Assembly: GCA_036346375.1 (NCBI GenBank)
Contig: CM070517.1
Coordinates: 15,541,161 to 15,605,160 of the forward strand
From: Guadua angustifolia
Lineage: Eukaryota; Streptophyta; Magnoliopsida; Poales; Poaceae
Direction: 5' to 3'
Length of the DNA: 64,000 nucleotides
Shown piece by piece: positions 10,373 through 23,986 of this stretch (within the stretch, counting starts at the first letter, position 1; every line of letters starts with the position of its first letter). The position numbers and the translations under genes are program-made. Below the pieces are notes generated by a model. It had not been told where the DNA came from. It was given only the letters and a program-made list of their open reading frames with translations, and searched no databases.

Positions 10373-12567
10373 ATTGTCGACACACAGTTCGTTGCTATAA
10401 TCAGATCGCTTCAAAAAAAAATAATAGCATAATTCATCCAACTGAGACATGACATGATATAATTCAAGCATCAATAAAACATGATAGGATAATTCAAGCA
10501 TTCAAAGTATATTACAATTACATATCATCCAACTGATAGCATATCATCCAACTGAGACAATAACAATTACATAACACCAAAAGTATATTACAATTACACC
10601 ATTTAACATAGCTGATCCCCAAAAGATAATAGTTTGTACAAGCATATATATAACACCAAAAGAGAGGTATGGAGTCTCCACGCATGAACTGGAGGTGTAA
10701 GAATCGTTGAGCTACGCCCTTCCTTTTTTACCTGCAGAAAGAACATTTATTGTCATCAAAAGATATATAGATCAATAATGCAACAATACAGTTGAAGTAG
10801 ACAAAAGGTAAAAGAGAATCATGAAATGAGCAAATTTCAAACAATGATGGACACAAAAACAGGGACATGTTACTTGAATCGCTCATAATCAACACCACAG
10901 CTACAACTTATGGTGGAAGCACCATTTAATCTCTCTCTCTCTCCATGAACTGTTTAGTAGGTTGTTCATTCCAACATATAACAACAACAAAGAAGACTAG
11001 AATAGCTATCTCAAAAACTGGTTACTTGCAAAGTAGTGTAGAATATATCACATATAGACATATATATATCCTCAATTCCCGATCATGTTTTGGACTTGAG
11101 TTTGGGTAATATATGTGCGATTTTTAAAGCGCCGATCCATCAATCTCTGTAGTAATAATTCGTAAGGGATGTGAGAGTTCATTGATAGATCTATGTATGA
11201 TCACCGAGAAACCTAATTAATTAGATAGTAAAAATATATTCTTCCTGATATGATCATGGTTCCATGTCTGCTTGGAAATGTGTTTTCTTCTCGAGTTCTA
11301 TTTGAAACTGTAGTAGTCTGCACATAAGATAAGATTCGACTTGTCATGCCAGAAAATGTATTGCAAAGAGAGAACCAAGTACACAGTAGTAATATAGAAG
11401 TCAACATAGTGACAGACAGCTAAACCATGGCCACATATGTGGAAAATCCAATTAGAGTACTATTTTCATTTACTCCTGCAACTTTTGTATGGAACATATC
11501 TTACAGTGAATGACTAACAACATAAAAAGATGCTCAGATTGGTACAAGCAGTAGGTACAAGATCTCAGAGAATCATGTAGTTGACAACCATCTAGATTTT
11601 TCATTGCTCATGAGTTGTTAGTTTTCCATGCTGTCTTTAATTCCTGTTCATTTTCTTGAGAAGCATGGCAAGATGCTAGTCTGAATTTGGTTCAAGAATG
11701 GCCATTTGGCAGTTCTTTTAGCACGATAAAGTTTTATTTGTTAAATTGAAGTGGTCTGTCCTCAATTTCAATTGCTCAATTGCTTTAGGTAAGAAAACTG
11801 ATTGAGAAGAGTAGCCAACCAACGACCAAAGAGATCGAGCCCAAACTCCCATTAATTAGAATCAAGGTAAAAGAAAATATGAACATAACTAAAGTGCTCT
11901 ATGCAAAATGATCAAGATAGACATAATTGAATTTGCTCATATTGTTCTGCAGTAGATTACTCGGGTTTTCAACAATAAACTCACAACGATTTGGTCAAGT
12001 ATGTTGGCAAGGTACCTCGTACACTAATGTGGCACTTCATCAAGTGTCCTTCTCAATCTTACCCGAAAGAACTTATTTGATTACTTCTTATTGTAAGGTT
12101 GCAAACCCCAAGATATTCTCATTTTCTCAAAATCAGCAAAGAAGCGCCAGACTCATCGGAGGTATGTATTTATGTTTAAGAAAAAACAAAGGCATATGAT
12201 ATCTATTTAGTGAGAGAAATTACACTAAGCTATGAGAAACTTATTCAATATTACTTGGTCGAAAAAATGTCATATTTTGAAGTAATTTGTTCCTTGACTA
12301 TGGCTGTATCTATTGTAGAACATATCGATGATTCTCGAGAAACTTCGCCTCGAGGAACTAAACCAACAAACAATTGAAGCTTTGGTTGCGTAAAGTAACT
12401 TGGTACTTATCGCATATATTGTATTCTTTTACTCTTCTTTCAGAGGGCAAAGAATTAATCTTCATTAACCCTTATGCATTGATTGGATGTTTAAATGTAG
12501 TTTAGTATTGGCCAGGAATAGAATTTTGTTTTCAGAAATATAATGGCCAGAAAGGTACTTCTGGCTA
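10373..12567 (-). other. CACTA-A internal segment between the solo LTRs
   Basis: AT-rich sequence with no long reading frame. On the minus strand a good 3' splice-site context (a T-rich tract ending TTTCTGCAG) at 10731 is followed by a short frame ending KKGRA and TAG at 10712. This would suit a last small exon of the second transposase gene, but it is weak evidence. A (CT)7 run lies near 10930. Confidence 0.4.
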
Positions 12568-12572
12568 GTAGC

Positions 12573-15500
12573 TGTAATACCGCAAATCATCTTTGCCAGG
12601 GTTTTTGCCAGAAATGTTTTCATTTTCTTGATTCAAGGATTTATTCTGGAGAAAAGTTTTGTCGCCTCGTAGTTTAAAATGTTTATTATCGGATTTGGGT
12701 TTCAACTGAACCTTTGTTTATTTTTTTTTTTTTTTTTTGTGCGTCAGGTTTTAGTGAGCTTTTGCGGTGTGCTCCCTTGTTTGAAATTTCTCTATTTCAG
12801 ATTGATTCAGATGGAATGCTAATTATGGGAAATTAATTGATGTGTGTATTATCGAGAATTTCGTTTTTGTTTCAAATCAGGAGGGCTTCAGTTGCAGTCT
12901 TGAGAGGCTTTTATTAATTACCTTCTTGCCCTTGGAAATGCTAGCTCTTTTACCCCTGGCTGAGCCCTGCGTTTTTTTTCCTCCCCTGGCTGATCTTTTC
13001 CCCTCCCAGCCGTGCGCCACTCATCTTCCTGGCCGACTGCAGCCAGCCAAAGTCCTCTGCACCCCTCCTCATTTCCTCCTCCCTGGCGATTTCTCTCCAT
13101 GGCGCCTCCTTCCTGGCCGACTCCTCCTCCCAGCGCCACATCCCCAGCAGCCAGGCCGGTTCCTCTCAGTGCTCCTCCATGGTGTCTCCCTCCCAGCAGA
13201 GCTCCTCCATGGGCCGCACCTCCGGCCAGCTCCGGCAGCTCCTCCCCGCCGGCGACTCCTCCAGCGACCCCTCCTCCGGCGACCCTCTCCAGCCTAGCAT
13301 CCTCGCCACCTCCCCCTTTCCTCCATGAGCAAGACTTGAGGTGAAAACCCTAGGAATTTGGGGATTTTATTTCTTGCATGCAAGGTGTTTGTGCTAATGC
13401 TTAGCTAGGATTCATGATTTTGAGATGTTGGAGGATGGGGAATGGAGAGACTAGAGTGATTTGAAATTTCTGTTTCGAGCAGATTTTTGTCCCCTGTTAG
13501 AACTGCTGTTTGAAAATTTTGCAAGCTTTTCCTGGGGGTTTGGCTATTACAAAAGTTGTAGATAATTGAATTACCTTTCATTGAAGACTGTAATCGCTAA
13601 ATTTCGTTCAGCCGTTTAAAAGTTATGGCTATTTTATTGTGTGCTGTCCAGAACGTGTTGTTTCTGCGGCTGTCTGCTGTTTGTCGCAAATCTGAGAATA
13701 ATTGGTGCTTTTCTCGGTTGCTCGGCTATAGAAAAAGTTGTAGATAATCGAATTATCTTTCAATAGAGGCTGAAATCGCTAAGTTTCGTTCATCCGACTA
13801 AAAGTTATGACTGTTTTACCGAGTGCTGTCCCGGGTTGGCAGATTGATGTTTTCAGGTTTTTGGAGGGTCGTGTAGAATCGTGGTTGACCTGAGTTGTTG
13901 TGGTAAAATGGTTGGCATGATTTTAGTGGGTTATGCCTATTTGCAGGTGGTGTGCCCCGGGAGTGCCGTCAACTTCTCGCCACACTGTTTCAAGAAGCGT
14001 TGTAGTGGTCATGGCTTAGGTGGCCATTATGTTTTTGCAATATTACCGTTACCCTTGTGATGCATTAATATTGTCAGGTTTGATTTTGCAGGCGATATGA
14101 TGAATGAGAATGGTTCAATGGTTATGCTATTATTTAAAACAAGTTTATATGCAAGTGCAACCCGTATAACTCTTATAGAGTATTTATTTAACTGCTTGTG
14201 ATATGTATGCGCTTATACTATGGTTGTATTCGTGTTTATAAGCACATCTTGAAGGGTAATTGTCTTTTGATGAAGAGGGTAAGTATTCTGATGCAAGTGC
14301 ATCGATGTCTGAACGTGTTATGACTTGTTTGATGAACTTTGTGTGCCTTGCCATCATGACATCATGCTGCATCTCTGGATTGAATGTTATGTGCGTTGTT
14401 TGATGAATTTCCGTCTAGATGCCGTGATAATATCTTGCTAAATATTATATCTATATTCATGCTCACTAGTTTGATAGGGCTAGTGGGAATACTGAAGGTA
14501 TGGAATTGGATTGCGAAAATGGTTAATTTATGATCAAGATAGATGGAATTAGTAATTACTCGAGTATTGGTGATGTGAGTATAAATATGAATGTTGAGGA
14601 ATGTGATTATGAGTGTTGAGAATGTGAATATGGAAGATGATAATTTGGATATGATGTTGAGAATGGTAATTTATGGATGTGAAAACTGAATGTAGTATGC
14701 AAATTTGTTTGCGTCAATTGCATTTGTGCATTCATGATGGAAGAGGCGACCTATTCTGATGCGGGCCTCTGTGCTCACATGTAGTGAGCACGAAAGTCCT
14801 ACCTCGTAGTCCCATATACGTGGTTGTATGGGAGCGAGTTAGTAAGAGTAGGCACCCTCCACCACGGGGTGGAAGGGGAATGAGAGGGTGTACACCGACG
14901 GGTGTGCACTCGGCCATACCGGTATGTGCTAAAAGAGGAGATGAGCATGCATGATGCATCATATGCATGGAAATTGTGCAATCTGCATTACATTGTCAAT
15001 GATGGATCATGTTTTATGAGTTGATTATAATGTATGGATATGAAATTCTTCTTTTGTGTGGCATATTTGCATTTGCATTGTATTGACAATGATGGATCAT
15101 GTTTTATGCATTGGAATTGTTAATTGTTGATTGATGTGAATGAAAGCATGGTTGTGTCGCATCATTTAGCATTTCATTGCCCTGCATTGAAGTTGTTAAT
15201 TGTTGATTTATGTGAATGAAGGCATGATTGCATTGCATAGTGAATGGTAATTGTAGTTCCTAGGTTAATGGTAAGTGCAGGTTGGGGATTGAGTCGTGGA
15301 CTCATCCGAAGCTGACAATGGAGGTATGAAAGATAGTTAAACTGTTTCCTGAAGTTTGCAATTTAGTTAATCTGAGTTATGAGATAGTTGTGGGGTTGTC
15401 GCTGATTTACATTTATTTTTACTTAATGATTTCAATTTAGTAATGGTTGTGTTTAATAGTAAAGTAATTGTGTTCCTGAGTTGTGGATTTATTTAAGTTC

Positions 15501-16169
15501 AGACTGCTTCTTTTATTGCGGATGTCAATTAAAAGGAACTGTTGTTTTAAGTCTTGAAGTAGTTGTACCTGAGTCGAATTCCTTACTTTTCTACTTGTTG
15601 CACTTTGCTGAGTCTTGGACTCACGCTTGTTGTTTCTTGTTTTAGGTACCTTGAAGCTGTCTCGCCGGAATGGGAATAGTGGCACACACACGACTTCGGT
15701 CAATAATTCATTTACTGTCTTATAAAGTTTGGTTGTATCTAAGTGGTTGTAATATATTAGCCGTAGTTGCGTAGTTTGCTAATTGCAGATTTGGTGAAGT
15801 GATTGATTATCTAAGGACCTGCTAGAATGTGTCATCCTGGAAAGGGGTGTTTGATATATATTATAACTGCTATGTTTTTTTTGTCTGCTGAGTGGATGTC
15901 CTATATTCTAGAGAGGTCATGCCGAAATTTTGTAAATTTCGGTGACTTAGTTTTAAGACGGTTTTAGTAGTTAGTGCTTGGTTGCAGTCAAATTAGTGAA
16001 AGCATTAGGTTGTTATGTCTTCTTCGGTAATTCTCAGTCCAAATGATGTTTGTTGTGGTGAATTATCGTGTGTTGGTAACCTCTTTGGACATGTGTGGGT
16101 CCGAGGGGTGTCGCTAGTGAGGTAGGATTTTGGTAGCATCCGGGGCGTGTTTGGCGCCGGGGTGTTATA
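12573..16169 (+). mobile_element. Solo LTR, gypsy-like, plus orientation
   Basis: Starts TGTAATACCGC and ends GGGGTGTTATA, flanked by a perfect 5-bp duplication GTAGC at 12568-12572 and 16170-16174. The last bases are TA instead of CA, a C-to-T change. It contains a T18 run at about 12722, a GC-rich block at 12950-13340 ending near CCATGAGCAAGACTTGAGG, and a 3' half that matches the inverse of the solo LTR at 7009-10367. Short proline-rich frames in the GC-rich block have no family match. No internal retrotransposon sequence is attached. Confidence 0.85.
13540..13850 (+). repeat. Internal duplication in the solo LTR
   Basis: Two copies, about 185 bases apart, of a segment with AAAGTTGTAGATAAT, then GAATTA(C/T)CTTTCA, ATCGCTAA(A/G)TTTCGTTCA and AAAAGTTATG. 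They are diverged from each other. Confidence 0.75.
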
Positions 16170-16174
16170 GTAGC

Positions 16175-17411
16175 ATTGTGGTAAGCATTGAACAACTAAT
16201 CAGTCAATAATACGATGAATTTACATGGCTGTCTAGGTCCCATTAAACTTTACACATGAGCTTCGTACAGGCATGAGCTGAAGTTAATGATAGTTCTGTG
16301 AAACAAAGAGTATTTCATTGTCTAGGGTTTGCGCTTCTAGACTTCCTAAGTGGTGTCTCTTTTCTCGCAATTTCCAAAGGAACGGAATTTTTTGGCAAAT
16401 TCTCTTTGGAAAACTGGCCGAGCATGTTGGTTTAAATGTTTAAATAGTACTTCCTCCACCACAAGTTTCCAAAATTGCTTGTTCAAGGAGCTAGCTCAGC
16501 TTATGAGATTCTCGAGTGATCCCGAGAAATGAGAGATCTATGATCAAGATGGTGAGGATGCCCTCCCGGTCCAATTGCTCACTAAGTCGCTAGGGTTTTC
16601 AAGTGCCAAGGAAAAAGTTCGTTTTTTATTGTTTGTAATGTGAATAGTAAACAATTCCCCACTAATTGTCACTCATGGAGAAATTTTGTATATTATCGCC
16701 TAATTGACCAAGTAAAGTCTCGAAGATTTAGTTGCAAAATTGACATAATTCCTTCTTAAATGCAGCTTACCATAAACAGCTTCAATTGTTTAATCTATTT
16801 TACCGGGTTCAACAGTTCAATTGTTCATCCCATGAGATATGAGAAGATGACTATGTTTAATCTATTTTACTGGTTTTGCTATGTTCTTTGCCAAAGTTTT
16901 CCTGTTCATGTTCATGTTCTCACAGTCACATGGAGTAGCTAGCTATGCATAGTTCATGTTCTCACAGTCACTTCCAATACATCGTGAACCAATTTCATGT
17001 TCATGTTCTCACAGTCACATGGAGTAGCTAGCTATGCATAGTTCATGTTCTCACATAGTCATATAGTGAATATGGTAATGAAATGTCAAGTTCATTATTG
17101 CAAAAAATGATTACTAAAGTTAAAGTTTCTTTTGTGTGCAGGATTATGCAAACATTAGAAGCAATTGGGCATAAGATGGAAGTATGACATATGTTGTCAT
17201 CCATAGCAGTTGGGCATAAACTAATTCACAATAGCATTGAAGGAAAACAACTGATAATTATACTAAAGTGACAAATGATTACTAGCTAGTGGGTACCTGC
17301 AGATGGGAGCAAGATGGCTTTAGTAGGATTCATCTACATAAAAATTTATAAGTTAGTAGCTTGTTATGTATTAAATACTAGCATAAACACTGCATAGTCT
17401 TGATTATTACT
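16175..17411 (-). other. CACTA-A, downstream of second gene, no gene seen
   Basis: Continues CACTA-A after the solo LTR. No frame with a recognisable domain. It contains the direct repeat at 16907-17060. Confidence 0.4.
16907..17060 (+). repeat. Direct repeat of about 55 bp, about 88 bases apart
   Basis: Both copies contain TTCATGTTCTCACAGTCACA, then TGGAGTAGCTAGCTATGCAT and AGTTCATGTTCTCACA. They are almost identical, so the duplication is recent relative to the host sequence. Confidence 0.85.
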
Positions 17412-20391
17412 TTATTGCATGGCGAGTGCAATACGCTTCTTGTGAGCATGTGCCATAGTAGTCAAATCACCATGTGGTCGTGGTAGATCAACATCTTTTT
17501 GAAAACCGTATCCACACGAACTTCATAAAACTCTTTTCCAAGACAAACACCTCCTACCTTGGTGTTTGGGTTAGTCGATAGAATAGTTGTCTTACCCACG
17601 GAGTGTCTCGATCCGACCATAGCATATAGTATTACCTCATTCTGAACCTACATCACATATTGCATTTTTAAAATGTGAAGAATATGAAAGATGAAATATA
17701 ACTACTTATATGACAAGATGAGAAATTACAAGGTTATCATCTTCACTAGGAAATGGTTCACGATGTATTGGAGGTACCCTTGTGTTGACAACTCGCCTAC
17801 GAACAGGAGAGATGTCCTCTTCTTCCACCTGCATCACATATTGCATTTTTAAAATATGAAAAATATGAAAGATAAAATATAACTACTTATATGACAAGAT
17901 GATAACTTACAAGGTTATCATCTTCACTACGAAATGGTTCACGATGTATTGGAGGTACCCTTGTCTTCACAACTCGCCTATGAACAGGAGAGATGTCCTC
18001 TTCTTCCACCTGCATCACATATTGCATTTTTAAAATATGAAGAATATGAAAGATAAAATATAACTACTTATATGACAAGATGAGAAATGAAAAGGTTATC
18101 ATCTTCATTAGGAAATGGTTCACGATGTATTGGAAGTACCCTTGTGTTCACAACTCGCCTATGAAGAGGAGACATGCCCTCTTCTTCCACATTTTGTCTC
18201 AGATGCAAACTCACCCACTCGCAAAGAATCATTTGGCTCCTTATCAATAGGTAATTCAAGGGTCCTTGAGTTCTAAAGCAAAGAAAAAATGTTAGTAGAG
18301 TTAGTCAATGGAAAGAAAGTGTTTAATCTAATATCTTCCAATGAAGAGGTATGCAAATTTTACCAAGTGTCCGAATTAGAGCCATGGTGCGATGTCCTTT
18401 CCACATTTTGCATATCTTGAAAAACTTCCATGAATTTTTGGAATTGTTTGTTCATTTCGCTTTTCATTTCTTCTTTCATTTGACTCATTTCTTGTGTCAA
18501 AGCTATAACTGCTCACCAGATTGTCGTTGAGCTTGCACTACCAATTGAAGTTTGGTGGATATTTTTCTTTGTGTTCCGTGAGTACCCACTTCCTGGAGTT
18601 GGTCCTAAGCCTAAAACACGAACACGCCCTCTTGGCTCCTTCTCTCCACAAACATGTGCATATAAATCACCATCTTGAATACTCTTTTCTTTCAATTCTG
18701 GGTTGTGTCCAGCTACTTCTTTAAGTTTGTTCTACAAAACAACGAGTACATAATTATCTTCATGCAACTAACAATGCATATGCAAGTTTTGCAAAAAAAA
18801 CTCTGATCCAGGTAGAGGTTCTCTATTTTTAGTTCGATGTACATGTGTTTCAATAAAGATTTCATCTCTCCTAGCTGGGTCATAAGCAGTAGGTGTTTGA
18901 AGCATGCTGTAAATGGTATAGAATTATGTCATAAGGAGTGCATATTTGAAGGAAAGAAAGGGAATGCACCACAAACTATTATTCAAGCTTATTGTGCAAG
19001 GTGTGGGCACAACACACATCCTATGTCTTATAATTTCAGAGCACATCATCACAAGTGCTAGCTACTTTGAAATATTACCAACTAACCAAGATTCTGATTA
19101 GCCATATCTATGCACATTACAACCATCACCAGAATCTAAATATTGGATATTCTGACAACAAACCGAAAAGCTAATGAATATACCTACAAGTACATCAAGC
19201 AAATTCATACTCATTAATTCAGGCTTATGTATACCTCAAGCAATCATCAAGACAGAAGTGACAATCACAGCTACTATCAAGTGCATCACAATTGATGCCG
19301 AGCAAATAGCAAACATATCACAAATGGGGTAAACTAAAAATAGTTCTGGCAAGAGTTTAGGTAAACTAAAAATACATGTATATAAGTGGGTTCTACACAG
19401 TTTCAAACATAAAACACAAATCAAATCAATCCACAGTGTTAGTAGTTCTAGCTCATGTTAGATGTTACCAATCATTGAATGATACACATGATTTAAGAAA
19501 TATCAAAGTAGATACAAACTCTTTGTAAAATCTAAGCAACTATGTTGTAACCTTAAACAAGATAACAATTTTTCATACATGGTTGTACAAGCTACTCCTC
19601 TTCTGTATCCAAATACAACAAGTAGTGTATCAGTTATTAGCCAAACCCAACAAAAAGTCTCAGTTGCTTGGATGGTCAAATATATATAATACCTTAGTTT
19701 TAGTCCAAACTTCAAACTTCTTGTCAGGATTTACTAGTCTCCAGTTATCATAGGCAATAGGAATAAGCTTTCTCACTATTGTTCCAATGAAATTGCCAAA
19801 TTCTTTATTGTATGTACCAACAGGTTGCCCATATTCATTGAGGTCTATTTTCCTTTTCGTCCACCGCGCTTGAATATATGTTCTCGCTTCAAGGTTATGC
19901 CCTCCTTTCCTTTTTGCAGCTACCCATCACCTGAGTATGACAAGAGACAACCTGTAACATGCCAAACAAAAGGCACATTTGGTTACTCATCATCTTCACA
20001 TACCTTTCATGCCATTTGGTTGCTCGTCATCTTCACATACAACGTCTTCGCTACCAGCATCCTCTTGATTATCCTGACTTTCTCTCCCCCTTGATCGCAA
20101 AATAGGACCATCATATGCAGCATCGTTTGTGCATGGAGTTGTCTACAAGAAAATGGCACGTTGAGAAATTTGTTAAACTGCCAAAAAAAAGGCACATGAA
20201 GAGATGATTAAGAAGACAACCTTTGCTGCCTTAGAACGATGCGATGTGTTTGCTTCGGACCCTATAGCAGCTTTCAATGAAGGAATATTAAGAGATCGCA
20301 TGACCTCCATGTTTTTTGCAATGTTTGCATCTCTTTGAAGGTCATATGCGTTGCCATGTCCTTCATTGGCCTTTCCTCTTGCGTTTAACAT
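17412..20391 (-). pseudogene. Second CACTA transposase gene (Transposase_24, DUF8039)
   Basis: Minus-strand gene downstream of TNP2. A start-like exon (20391-20200) has DANIAKNMEVMRSLNIPSLK. At about 19880-19690 is KIDLNEYGQPVGTYNKEFG, the Transposase_24 N-terminal block. At 18640-18550 is PRGRVRVLGLGPTPGS, its C-terminal block. At 18490-18370 lies a coiled-coil stretch (MSQMKEEMKSEMNKQFQKFM). Three tandem 33-codon exons follow (18190-17730). The last recognised exon (17646-17412) is DUF8039-like, with VGGVCLGKEFYEVRV, then a one-base frameshift in an A run, then LPRPHGDL. Such proteins are thought to bind the transposon ends and act with TNP2. Intron borders are partly inferred. Confidence 0.7.
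17648..18190 (-). repeat. Tandem triplication of exon plus intron, 181-bp period
   Basis: Exon copies lie at 18190-18092, 18009-17911 and 17828-17730, each exactly 99 bp (33 codons), spaced exactly 181 bp. Each encodes a variant of VEEEDISPVHRRVV and TRVPPIHREPF...EDDNL. The copies at 17911 and 17730 have a ...GATGCAG acceptor before GTGGAAG and a GTAA-type donor after AACCTT; the 18092 copy has lost its donor. A fourth intron copy extends to 17648. All are phase 0, so the exon can repeat without shifting frame, and the next exon (VQNEVILYAMVGSRHS) continues in phase. Confidence 0.85.
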
Positions 20392-20476
20392 TGTTCCTCC
20401 TGAAGCATGTTAAAAAGAGTTACAAAAATTAGTACTAAACATTATGTAGTTCTATATAAATACATGTAGACAAGCC

Positions 20477-23400
20477 TTACTTTGTAGGTTTTTTTGCATC
20501 TTTCCTAACCATTATTCCATCTATATCAGCTCTAACACAATCAACACCACCCATGGAAACAATCGCTTGTGCTTTTGTATGCAAGTCTGGCAAGTAATTG
20601 CCAACTTCTACATCATGCATGTCATAGATGTCATGTCGTTTTGAATGAACAATAGCAAACCACTCGGTATCAATGGGATCTTTCACATAATAAACTTGAG
20701 TTGCTTGTGAAGCTAAAATAAAAGGCTCATATGATACATTTTTGCCGGTATTGAACAAATGCTTGAAATTAACTGTGGTAACACCGAATTTATCAGTTTT
20801 CACCCAATGGTTTTCTATGCGGTTGTCTACTCAAATACATTTGAGCAATACTACACTTCCTTGATGTTGATAGTCTAGCTCAAGAATTTCTTTTATAACA
20901 CCATAATATGCCTTGTCTCAGACACAGCCTTTATCAATGCTTTCTTCCTTCAAAACTTGTTGTCTTTGCAATAAGAGCTACCCCAAAGACATTGAACCGC
21001 CTACCCTCATCATAGGCTTTTGTATGGAATTTTTTCCCATTTATAGCATAGCTATCATATGTCCATGCAACTATGTTCGGCTCGTTAGCTAAAATTTTTA
21101 TCTCTTCTGATACTTCCTCACCAATTGTTTCCACCTATAAAAATTAATATATTTGTTAAAATAAATTCATATTCAATGTGTAATCAAAAGTTGGGCCAAG
21201 TCATATGACTACTTACGCTCGATGTGAACCACTCATGGAAGGTCTCATGGTGCAAAAGATTGATGTCTAGTTCATTATGACCAACCGATGAAAGATACTC
21301 AAGATGCTTGCTGCAAATAATGGTCGATTAATACTAAATTATATTAAAATTATACAAAGGTGAAAATAAATTACATAGCTTACCTTAGGTACGGTTCTAT
21401 GTGGTCATAGTTGAACAGGGCATATCTATGTGCTTGGACCCAAGATTTGCGGTCTAATGTCACGATGCGCTTCCCAACCAATCCTTGACCAATGTTGTTG
21501 TAGAAGAAAGTAGTGGTGCTACTGATATCCATATGAACAACCTCATTTCGTACTTGATGAGTAAATCTAGTCTCACCATGTAAATAGCGAGAACAAAATG
21601 TAAGTTTCTCATCAAACAAATAGCCTTCGCAATAGATCCTCCGATGACATCTAGTGCGACATAGCCCTTCAACCTCATCAAATACCTGCCCATGGGGTAC
21701 ATATTTCAAAATGTATCGGGCCAGTAACTCTTGCTTGGGCAGAAAGATGAACCATCAAATGTACCATGAGGTCAAAAAAAGATGGGAGAAATATAGTCTC
21801 CAAAAGGCTCGTGGTCTCTGCTATTTCGATTCTAGTGTATGCATAGCACTTGGACAAATTATCGTGAATATATTTTCTTGAAAAAATTGCTTACACAAAT
21901 CAAGGTCAGACTTTGTCTCGGCAAGATCCTTCTCACACAAAGTGGAAGTAAATCTTGTATAAAAACATGGTTTCCATGGCTATTTAGCCCAACTATCTTT
22001 TTCTCATTAACATGCACATTATGGCGTATATCAGATGCATAACCATAAGGGAACTTGACTCCTGTGAGTACTTCACAAAATAACTTCTTCTGGATGTGTC
22101 CATGGTGTAGGGCATCGGAGGTAAGAAAAGTTCATCTCGTGAATTATCTATTGCTTCAACAGGATGGAGATCTCTTCTAATGTCTAGAGACTAAAGGTCC
22201 AAACGAGCATTCAAGTTATCTTGGACTTTCCATCAATTCCCAAAAGTGTGTTAGTTATGTTATCACATACATTCTTCTCTATATGAATTGGATCTAGATT
22301 ATGCCGCAACAATAAGTCCTTCCAATATGGCAGCTTAAAAAAAATAGACCACCTTTTCCAAATGATCAGAGGCTCACCCTTCTTATGCTTTCGCTTTTTG
22401 GCTATTTTCCCAAACTTTGTACGATATTTTCTCGTCTGTGACAAAATCTCGCCCCCGAAGTGACCTAGGCGCTGACCCAAGCTCAATTTTACCATCAAAT
22501 AAATCAGCATCATACCTAAAATCATGGTCTATATCCAAGAACCTCCGATGTCCCATGTAGCATGTCTTTCTACCTTTTTTAATCGTAGAGAAGATGTATA
22601 TGAGTGGCATGCAATGCATGCTACTTCACCGGACGAGTGCATCCAAATGACATAGCCTAGACCTGGGTAATCGAAATGGTCCATAATATGGCAGACGCAG
22701 CTTGGAAGTACTCACGCTTCGATGCATCATATGTTCTCACACCACTCACAAACATATCTACCATATCATCAATTAGTGGCTGAAGATAGACATCAAAATC
22801 ACTACCGGAGCTTTTCGCCAGAATTAACAATGATAGAATGAAATTTGTTTGTTTCATACACACCCAAGGTGGAAAGTTATATGGAATCAAAATAACAGGC
22901 AAATGCTATAGCCGACATTCATGGACTCAAGGGTTAAAACCATCCGTAGCCAACCCAAGTCTAATGTTTTGGCTATCTAAAGCAAACTCAGGATGTTTAA
23001 GGTCAAAATCCTTCCAAAGAGGAGAATCAGCAGGATACCTAAGTAAACCATCTTTTTTGCTCTCTTCATCGTGCCATCTCATGTCCTCGGCAGTTTTATA
23101 GGATGTAAAAAGCCTTTGAAACCTTCTTTTCATTGAAAAATAGCGAAGAACTTTGCACAGAACTTTATGTAAATGTTTCCCATCTACAGACGTCCTTTCT
23201 GACTTCCATCTTGACTTTCCACATGTTGGACATGACTCATCATTAGCGTTATCCTTCCAAAAGAGAATGCAATCATTTTCACATACATGAATTTTCACAT
23301 ACCCAAGTCCTAGGCATTTAACTATTTTCTTAGCTTCATTGAAATTTGTTGGCAATGACGACTCATCAGGCAAAGCTTCTTTAAGTAGATCTAATAACCG

Positions 23401-23986
23401 ATCAAAACTTTTATCGGTCCATCCTCCAAGCAATTTAAGGTGAAGAAGTCTAACTAGGAAACGCAACTTAGAGAAGTTCTTACAGCCTGGGTATAGCTCT
23501 ATGTTGTTATCATCTACTAGTTTTTTAAGAGCTTCTAATTCTTCATTGGACTGCTCCAAACCTCCATCGACCTCAAAATCCTCTACGTCATCTAAAGCAC
23601 CTGCTAGGTCCTCGAGCAAATTAGAAATGTCATCTTCATCGAAACTATCCCTAGCCTCAGTACTCTCAAAAGAGGAGCCCACCTCTCCATGATATGTCCA
23701 CCTTGTATAACCTTCTTGAAAACTCTCACATATTAAGTGCACATGCACTTCGCTTGGTTCTTTCCACAAAGAGTTGACACACTTTCTACAAGGGCATAAT
23801 ATTCTATTTCCATCTGCTGAATTAAGAAATGCATAGTCTATAAATTGGCGTACCCCATCTATATAGACCTTTGTGTGCCTAAATATCATACAAATACAAC
23901 ATGTTAGGTTACAAAAAGTTACAAAACCACCTAATAGAGTAAAAACATGCCATGTACCTAGGCTCATCCATCCACCTTTTATCCAT
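20477..23986 (-). pseudogene. TNP2-type CACTA transposase
   Basis: The start is inferred as MDKRWMDEPR at 23986-23958, followed by an intron (donor GTACAT, acceptor ATTTAG) and exon 2 at 23878 continuing HTKVYIDGVRQFIDYAF. Exon 2 carries the transposase-associated N-terminal domain with its CPCRKCVN cysteines, then the TNP2 domain (KVLCKVLRYFSMKRRFQRLF, GLATDGFNP). Here an in-frame stop occurs; later pieces are LIPYNFPPWVCMKQTN (22850), KKGRKTCYMGHRRFLDIDHD (22560), the DUF4218-like RYLMRLKGYV and GYLFDEKLTFCSRYL (21700-21590), and DUF4216-like segments (21134-20934, 20803-20477). TNP2 cuts and joins the element ends. Stops and frameshifts between pieces make this copy inactive as written. 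Confidence 0.9.

Noticed and set aside
7009..16169. A single 9.2-kb DNA transposon with very long terminal inverted repeats
   Set aside because: Each inverted copy has its own 5-bp target duplication (CTAGT and GTAGC) and TG...CA type ends, and CACTA sequence continues between them, so they are two solo LTRs.
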